Below, in pieces: positions 35,010-64,000 of a stretch of DNA of 64,000 bases (positions within the stretch are counted from its first letter, which is position 1; the number at the start of each line of letters is the position of its first letter). The notes under the pieces are model-generated. The model did no database searches and was not told the origin of the DNA. It saw only the letters and a list, made by a program, of their open reading frames with translations. Origin of the DNA: Cloeon dipterum (lineage: Eukaryota; Arthropoda; Insecta; Ephemeroptera; Baetidae); NCBI RefSeq assembly GCF_949628265.1, contig NC_088788.1, forward strand, positions 25,468,335 through 25,532,334. The letters run 5' to 3'. The position numbers and the translations under genes are program-made.

Positions 35010-38000
35010 ATGGGTTTAACAAAGCAGTATTTGCGTTACGAAAAGGACGGCGTTTTCAATTTAATCGCTGATCCCAATTGCAATGTTGTGTTTGTTACCC
35101 TGAATGGTCAGGAGGGTCGCTTTGTGGCCGTCGGTGGCGGTGAAGATGTAATTATTTGGGACTTGCGGCTCTCAGAAAAGGTATTATTTAATTTGCAATC
35201 ACATGATGCTAGAATTAATTTTTTAATTTCAGACTGTTGTTTTAACTGGAGAAAAGAAAGCTGTAACCCGGCTGGCTGCCAACCCTGAGGGTAGCCAACT
35301 TGCTGTTGGTGATGAGGCCGGCAATGTGAGAATCTTCGACCTTGCTTCTGCCGAGAACATTTGCACACTTGCTGGCCACAGACACGCAATCACCTGTCTA
35401 AACTATGACCAGAATGGCACTAGACTCGCATCAGGCTCCAAGGTTTGGCTTAAAAATTTGCAAGCAAAGAGAAATTTAACGCACAATTTTTGTTCGCCAG
35501 GACACTGAGGTAATTGTTTGGGACGTGGTTGGAGAGCGAGGTCTGCATCGCATGAGTGGGCACAAAGGGGACATCACTCAAGTGCGTTTCCTCCCTGACC
35601 ACGAAGTCCTTGTCTCCAGCTCGAAGGATTCTTTCATCAAATTTTGGGATCTAGATACGGCTCATTGTTTTATAACTCTCTCTGCGCATAAAGCTGAGGT
35701 ATGGTTATTTTTGGGCGAGTATTCCTTGAATTAAAATATATTCTAGGTTTGGGACATTGCAATAGTTCACCAGGGTCGGTATCTCATTTCTGGAGGAACA
35801 GAGCCAGAGCTTTTTGTTTGGGAAATAAAAGAAAACACGCAGGAGAGCTTGTCAGAGGACAACCTGGTAATATAAAGTTTTTTTGTATAAAAAGGAACAC
35901 AAGTTATTTTTTATTTTACATTTCAGTGTCCTCTGCGTTGCATCAAATCAGGCTCACTGGTTCGCAGTTGCGTTGGTCGCCTACAGGCCCTGGTCACGGA
36001 CAAGTCAGGACAGGTTCTTGGCAGTTTTGGAACAGACAGAAATTTGGAAATTTTCTGGTTCTACAATGAAGATGAAGTGCAGAACAGAACTAAAAAGAGG
36101 AGGAAACGAGAATTAAAGCAACAAAAGTGAGTCCTTATATTAATTGTCCCTCCAGTTCAGTTAAATTTCACTTTCTTGTGCATAGAGAGCAAGGAGAAGA
36201 GGTACAAACTGAAGACTTGGAACCACAGACAAACTTGACAGATGCAGTTCGTAAGCTGCTCACCTTCAAGTGCACTAACAAAATAAAATCTTGTGACTTC
36301 ATAATGGGGAAAACTGGTGAAATCAGGGTAAGAATAATTTAGAACCTATTACTTCAGAACCTACATTAATTCATTCATTCATCAGTGCTCCTGCGTGTTA
36401 AACAACAACAAAATAGAACTGTACTCAGTGTTGGCGAAAAGCACAGCAGAACACAAGCTCCTGAGGACTCTGGAAAAGTGCGGTCACAGAAGCGAGGTGA
36501 GGGCAGTGTGCTTCAGCTCGGACGCGCTTGCCGTGGCTACTGGCTCAGCTGAGAGTGTCCGTGTTTGGAACCGCACCTCCCAGTCATGCCTGCGAACCAT
36601 TGCCACAGACTACGTGACCTCTCTCACCTTTGTCCCTGGAGACAGACATCTGCTGGCAGGACTGAAGTCTGGCTCCATTCTTGTCATGGACATCGGCACT
36701 GCGGAAATCCTTGAGGAAATTTCTGCACACCAAGGTGAAGTTTGGTCCGTCTGCGTCATGCCTAATAATGTAAGTCAATTTTTACCTGAACCATCACCAT
36801 CATTTAAATTAATGACGCCAGAAAATTTTAAAATTTGCATTTGCTTAATTTTACAGAAACTCATTGAATATATGATAAATATATTTTTTCCCTAAATTTT
36901 ATGTTATTTTTAACTCCGTGACCAAGAAGGTAAAAAAATGATAGATCTTCAACGATACACTTTCCTAAATTCCTACTCGAGTTAGTTTCTAGAGTATTAA
37001 ACAATTAACCAATAATTCTTTTAGCGAGGCTGCGTTTCCGGAAGTGGGGATAAATCACTCAAATTCTGGGAGTTTGAAGTAGTCACCCCTTTGAACGAGG
37101 AGAACAGCGGAAGCAGAGCCAAAGTCCTCTCCTTGCTGCACACCAGGTCGCTGCAGTTGGAGGAAGGAATCGTTTGCGTGGCCATCAGTCCCAACATGCG
37201 CTACATTGCGGCCTCCTTGCTCGACTCGACTGTCAAAATCTTCTTCATGGACACGCTGAAGGTCTGCTTTGCACCTCACAATCCAGGAATGATAATTGAT
37301 GTTTTGCTTTCAGTTCTTTGTCAGCTTGTATGGCCACAAACTGCCAGTGCTATGCATGGACATCTCTTACGACTCGACTCTGATATGCACTGGAAGCGCT
37401 GACAAAAACATCAAAATTTGGGGACTCGACTTTGGAGACTGCCACAAATCGATTTTTGCCCACGATGGTGCAATCAAGAGTTTGAAGTTTGTTCCAAAGA
37501 CGCACTACTTCTTCAGCTGTGGTAGAGATGGATCCGTGAAACAGTGGGATGCGGACAATTATGAAAGAATCATGACTCTGGATGTGAGTATTCATTTTTG
37601 TTATTTACATAAAATACCTACATAAATTTATCTGAAACTTTAAACGCTTACAAGCATAGACAGTCAACATGCTGTTAGATTAGGTTTTTTGCTGAACAAA
37701 AATTTGTAATTTTTCAAACTCTATGTGGGAGCCATTTTAGAGTGAAAAATATTTTTTCTTGTTTGAAAGAATCAATATTATGCTTTATTTTTGCTTAGCT
37801 TTGGAGCTTTGGCATTATTATTATACCTTAGTAACATTTTGTATTTTCTTAAAATATCCTGCTTGTTGATGTTCATTAATCAATTTGAATTTAAGGGTCA
37901 TCTTGGCTCGGCTCACTGTCTTGATGTATCAACCAGCTATGTGGTCAGCTGTGGTAGCGACCAGGTGGTGAGGATTTACGCCAGGAGTTCGGAGCCACTG

Positions 38001-39127
38001 GTTTTGGAAGACGAGAGGGAGGAGGAGAGACAAAAGGAAGATGATGAGAAACTCGTCACTGGAGATGATTCAGTCGTCCCTGGACAGGCAGCGCACAGTC
38101 TGCCGTCAAAGAAAACTGTTGGCACTGAAAGAGCGGTACAGAATTTTTGCAGATCAACTGGACAGAGGAGTGGAACAGTATTGAATTGTTTCAGGCAGAG
38201 CAACTGATTGAGGCAATCCAACTCTCAGAAACGTACCGGGGCGATCTGGAGGAGTGGAATGGCGCTAAAGAGACCAAACCTGTGCCGCCACCACTGATGA
38301 CTGCCCTTCAAATTGAAGAGCCTGATCAGTTCATCTTGCACGCGTTGAAGTCCATTCAATCGAGGTAAAACTAAATACCATTAGAAAATATATCAGTTGA
38401 AGCTCATAAATTTTTGTAAAATTTTACATGATTGGTTCAGAATTAGAAGTTCTTGTTTGTAGATGTGCCTTAAAAATCATTAATGGTGTTGATTTTGAAC
38501 AAATTTACTTCCTGTCAAGCATTTCTTTTAAATGTTTTTTCCCAATTAGTCTTACTTGTGAAATAAATATTTTAAATTTGTTTTCTGGAACTCTCAAATA
38601 TTGCTTTGTCTCTGTTTTTGAGGAAATTCCACATTCCGGATTTTAATAGATAGTAATTTTAAAGTTATGTCAATTATTTTTGCTCTCAGCGACACTGAGG
38701 AAGCTTTGCTGCTGCTGCCCTTCTCCTGTGTCAGCAGTTTGCTCAGCCGCATCCCATACCTGCTGAGGAAGGGCAGAGACATCGAGACGGTTGCCCGAAG
38801 CTTGCTTTTCTTGGTCAAGGTGCATCACGAGCCGATTTTGCAAACAAAAAAGCTGCTTTCAGCAATCAAGGAGCTATCTACCTTGTCTATTGGATCCATC
38901 GATCAAGAGAGGGTAAGGTGTTCTAATCTTTTGTTATTTTATTTCTAAAAGAGTTGTATCAGGACCGGGTTGGTGTTAATTTGTTTGGTCTGCGGGCATA
39001 CCAGCGCAGAGTAGAGGCAGAACAGAATGTACACATCTTCAGAGAAGCCACTGTTATGAGACGGGAAAAGGAAAAGAAGCGGCGATTGAAGGAGAGAGCA
39101 ATCAAGAGGGCTGTTCTTACAATGTAA
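35010..39127 (+). CDS. Wdr3: WD repeat protein 3 (Utp12/Dip2), ribosome biogenesis
   Basis: Component of the UTP-B module of the nucleolar small-subunit processome, needed for 18S rRNA maturation. Thirteen exons: 35010-35180, 35233-35442, 35501-35698, 35747-35866, 35927-36126, 36186-36327, 36386-36769, 37025-37261, 37314-37583, 37896-38135, 38195-38364, 38690-38912 and 38963-39127 (TAA). Total 909 aa with all phases matching. It has two tandem WD40 propellers: typical repeat ends are [46 protein letters not shown] and VKQWDADN. A basic insert ([12 protein letters not shown]) follows the first group. The C-terminal Utp12 domain (about 760-860, with [20 protein letters not shown]) precedes a highly basic tail ([18 protein letters not shown]) that fits nucleolar location. 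ATG at 35010 begins [11 protein letters not shown], as in the family. Confidence 0.95.
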
Positions 39128-39138
39128 CAACAGTTTTA

Positions 39139-39144
39139 AATAAA
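39139..39144 (+). terminator. Polyadenylation signal for Wdr3
   Basis: AATAAA 12 bases after the Wdr3 stop codon, implying a very short 3' UTR. Confidence 0.5.
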
Positions 39145-41044
39145 ATAATAAGTCTTACTTATTGCTCTGATTTTAATTTAAAAACAACTAAAACCTAAAA
39201 ATTAATAAGCAATGGACCTGATACAATTATTTACAAATCTTATATATAGGTTGCTGAATTCAAATAGAGTTAAATATTTTCTATAACAATATTTATTAAC
39301 TATTAATACACAATCTTAACATACATTTTTTTTCCAACTGCGTAAGTGATTATTAGTTGAGAAACAAAAAATCTACTTTTCTTTGATTGGCTTACTCGTC
39401 TTAAGCAGACACTGCTAAAGATTATTTGATCCTTCTTGTCAAACAATTTTTCATATCAACACACTCAGGCATGCAGTTTCTGAAAAGCCAACACAGAACC
39501 TGCCAGCGAGACTTCTCACACGCGAATATTTAAATGCAATTTGTTAATTGGCACCTCTAAGATTGGCGCTGGAAAAGCAACAATATATCTCCCAGAAGTG
39601 GAATTCCTTCTCGCCACAATTATTTTTTCTCTTCATTTACCATCTAAAACATTAGATAAACACCAGCGATCTAATGCATATTATACTTTAATATTAATAA
39701 ATAGTTCTGTATTATATTATGGACTGCTAATAAGCTATTCTAGTTTGATTATTAATTTAGGAAAGATGTATTGAGTGTAAGAGCTTTTGTACTTAAAAAA
39801 TGCTGAGAACCACATCATTTCATACACTGCAGATAGGATATTAATAAGATACGACTATGTAATCACGCCAGCGATGACGAATCTTTGCAACTTGGCTAAG
39901 TGGCTGCCCCAGCCAAGATGAAACATCCTTCAAGTGTAGTGAAACCATAATTAACTACGCACTATATTGATATTACAAACTGCTTCAATTCAGACACGCG
40001 CGTCTCACTTATCAACAAGTTATATCATTCACTGCTCACCTCTCGCTGAAATTTGCATTTCGAGATTAAGGAATGCCAAGAAATCTAATAGAAATAGTTA
40101 TTTAGCACCATATATGTACTATAAACTCTCGATACGGTTTTCACGAAATAGTTGGTTCCTATTTATTAGTAACTGATTTAGCTCTGCAGAGCAAGATTTG
40201 AAATAAATTTGCAGTTGAACTTTTTATTACTATACCCATAATACTTTTTTCAACAGATGAACCAAGCGTAAAAATCAGTACTTAATAATTTTAAAATAAA
40301 TTATATTTTACTTGAATATCGAAAAGAATTTTCTGAGATTATTTAAAAAATGTAAATGACCTCATTGACTGAAAATTTTTCAAAAATGCATTTTCCCAAA
40401 CATTCAGACAGTTCTTACATGAGAATGTCCATTTTCAAAGTCTTGATGTTGTTGTCTCTCCGTTCGTGTTGTTGTATTATTTTTGCTCATTTATAGGAAA
40501 ATTCAATCAGATATGTTTACTTTAGCAACTTATTTGCGAAAAATTTTGATTACCGTGGCGCCAGCTTCAGTGTCCCTTCTAACGCATTTTTTACACATTT
40601 TGGGCCACTCGAATCGTATGCTCCAAACAGCCAAATTCTCGGCTACGTGCGTATGTATAGCAGTTCCAAGAAACAATTACTGTGGTGGAGCATTCCGAAC
40701 AGAAACAAAAAGAGCTTTCCGCTCATCAAGCGCCTCTGCGGTTTCTGCGACAAGAAGTTTTTGTGGCGCTGCTGAGAATAAAATGTTAGTTTGCGGTTTG
40801 CGAGTGCGCCGTCACAAAGTACGCAAAAAATCCCAATAACCAAGAGGAAGGTTCCAGCTTGACGCGTGTGTAATAATTGACAAACTACTACGAGCACTGC
40901 AAAATAAGTAGAAATTAGTAGCTATGGTACATCGTGCCGTGAGCCTTTTTGCCGTGTTCACCACATTTTTCATTTAATACGCCTTTCGTCGTTATACTTA
41001 GAAACGAGTTGGCCACAATGGAACCAAAAGTTTGTGTCTTATTT
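39145..41044. other. Convergent intergenic region and transporter 3' UTR
   Basis: 1.9 kb between the Wdr3 poly(A) signal and the end of the minus-strand transporter coding sequence. The part next to 41044 is probably transporter 3' UTR. Short open frames are present on both strands but none shows splice-consistent coding features. Confidence 0.5.
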
Positions 41045-62000
<20,956 letters not shown>

Positions 62001-64000
62001 CGAATAGAAATCACATATCAGGAGTGCGCGACTCGCTCGCGCTCTCGCTCCGCCGCAAAAAACAATCTGACTCTGGCCAAACTTGCGCACTCGGCGGACG
62101 CAGCTAGCCGCGGCCAGAGGCGGGCGAGAGGGGCTCCTCGATCCACCTTGGCCATGTTTCCATCCGATGGCTGCTGCTCCGCCGCCAATGACCGCAAACC
62201 GCACGCACGAGAGCGAGAGAGAGGCTGCTCGGCAAAATTAATATCAATGCAAATAAGAGAGTCGATACTTTATACAGATACACGCACGCGGGATTGACGA
62301 CTTTATATACAGTGTCAATCCAGCCCTCCGAAGCAGCGACTCCCTCGCCCTTTGCCTCATCTCTATTGATATTTTCCGCGGGGAACTTTCATGGCCGACT
62401 TCGCAACTTAAACAAACCGAGTTATTAAGAGGTTTCTGTTTCAATATATGGTTTTTCATTGAATTCTTTGGTGACTTGAGAACACCCAAAGCTGAAATTC
62501 TGGATCCTTTTACTTATTATTTTATTTTAAATTCAAAAGTTGGCCAACTCTCTACCTCTCTTTGACGTTTCTCGTTATAAGCAGTTTCAAGCTGGTTTTG
62601 ATGAGTATATGATTCATGTATTCTTATACACGAAACGCGGAAAATGCGTCTTTTGATAACATTTCAGCAGCAATTTCCTGCTTCACTTTTAATTTCCGTC
62701 GCTTTTTGCCTTCAAGTTGATTGTGAAATTATATTAAATTTCAACTCATGCATGTGAGAAAACAACTCATTTTTTAAAATGATAAAAAATCACCCGACTT
62801 TGAGTTTTGGTTGAAGCGTTTTTTCCTACACACCAGTTTTAATCTTGATTTTTGCAAATCTGCAGCGACGACCCCTGGCTTGCATTTTGTCTTAATTTTG
62901 TTTCTAAAACAGATTTTGTCTGAAAGCGAAACTGTCTGAAAATTATTTTTCTGTGATGAGAAAGTTGGGAAAATTGTGATTGGAATAGAATTAAAGTGGA
63001 TCTTGGAACATTGATGGCACAGAAAGTCCAAAAATTAGGAAATTCACTATGAAAAAATCCTGAGGTGAGAATATTGTTCCTAAGAAGATTTAAGATCGTG
63101 TATTCACTTCTGGTAAACAACTTTACAACGATGCTGCTCAGGAGAAAAAAACAGATATGACAAGATGTAAATTTCATCATAAAAACCATACATTTAAAAC
63201 TGGCTATCGCAAACGCCTTGCAGAGGAATAGAAACTGTGCCGCAGAACATTCATCCATAATGGAAGCAAAAAATCTTTTCATTCCACTCCTTTACCTGCT
63301 CTTCTCGGCACGAAAATCGCAAACGCATTTTTCAACGGTGTAAGGAAAATTATTCGATCGTAAAAAATATCATTATTTATATTTCTAAAATATTAGTTTG
63401 AAAATTGGGTGTGAAATATTGTTCACACCTGCCTCAAAAGGCGTAAATGCAATCTAGCTATTTCAATATACATATATGAGATACAATTACGGTTAAAGTT
63501 GCGTAGACCATTCTTTCACAGAACCCAAACCCTAAACTAAAAAAATCGACAACTTAGCTAGTCGATCCCTACAAAAACGAGAGAAATACAAAAAATTATA
63601 TAGACGGAACATTGATAAATTTTCATTAAAAACAACATCCAAAAGAAATGTAATTGACAATTTATTTGCCAATATATTCCAGAAAAAATGCTATTGGTCA
63701 AGTTCTAACATTCTTCCCTGTATTTATAAAACGAATTTAATTTTATTTTGGGCCACCGAAAGCAGTCAATCCTGGCAGGGACGACTAGAGGCACGATGAC
63801 TTTTAGTGCACGCGGCCCTGAATAATATGCGCGTTCTCGATTTGAAAAAGATTGTGACTAGACCACCCACCACGCAAGGGTCTACTCTACTGTCAAAGTG
63901 AAAAAGTAGAAATATGATGAAAACAGCCACCGCGACTGTCAGACAGATTGGACTGACTAGAAAAAACTGTCAGATATTGGTCTTCGTTTGATGACAATTT
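62001..64000 (-). promoter_or_regulatory. Upstream region of the transporter gene
   Basis: The first 300 bases upstream of the transporter ATG (62000) are GC-rich, unlike the surrounding sequence, and probably contain the 5' UTR and core promoter. No TATA box in a convincing position was found. From about 62.4 kb to the end of the window the DNA is AT-rich with only unsupported short frames, and I see no other gene. Confidence 0.4.

Noticed and set aside
62839-63282. 147-codon minus-strand frame upstream of the transporter
   Set aside because: Phe/Ile/Lys/Ser-rich as expected for AT-rich non-coding DNA; no coding evidence.

Overview
The window is animal nuclear DNA and, by gene content, almost certainly from an insect or another arthropod. 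It has AT-rich non-coding sequence, short spliceosomal introns with GT-AG (one GC-AG) borders, and two neighbouring tyrosine decarboxylases of the arthropod tyramine/octopamine pathway. I cannot name the species from sequence alone. All gene models below were built by hand by joining exons across splice sites with matching phase. Each complete model closes to a whole number of codons.

Layout. 1-2018 (+) holds the 3' end of a lysosomal membrane glycoprotein of the GLMP/NCU-G1 type. 2019-7471 is a gene-poor stretch containing a 262-bp foldback element. 7472-9662 (-) is a six-exon, 515-residue coiled-coil protein that I do not recognise. 11548-19369 (+) is tyrosine decarboxylase 2 (Tdc2-like, 9 exons, 636 aa). 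20856-23373 (+) is a second, tandem tyrosine decarboxylase (Tdc1-like, 5 exons, 549 aa). The two share blocks of essentially identical DNA separated by diverged blocks, which points to gene conversion. 23774-39127 is a compact housekeeping block of four genes in alternating orientation: Sec31 (-, 20 exons), Rpb7 (+), Trmt6 (-) and Wdr3 (+). Promoters are shared head to head and 3' ends nearly touch tail to tail. 41045-62000 (-) is a 15-exon sodium/chloride-dependent monoamine transporter of the SLC6 family (662 aa), with a first intron of about 10.6 kb that holds an in-frame cassette exon. Its sequence favours the octopamine/tyramine (NET-like, OAT) type over the insect dopamine transporter. 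62001-64000 is its upstream region.

How the genes relate. The two Tdc enzymes make tyramine, the octopamine precursor. If the transporter is an OAT, the same window holds both synthesis and re-uptake functions for phenolamine transmitters, separated only by the housekeeping block. The housekeeping genes serve COPII vesicle coat assembly (Sec31), RNA polymerase II (Rpb7), tRNA m1A58 methylation (Trmt6) and small-subunit ribosome biogenesis (Wdr3), with no evident link to the amine genes.

Repeats: a dispersed short element with GGTCTCA/TGAGACC ends (four recognisable copies, all in introns), a foldback element, a 121-bp CT microsatellite, and several smaller tandem repeats. I saw no CRISPR array, rRNA, or convincing tRNA.
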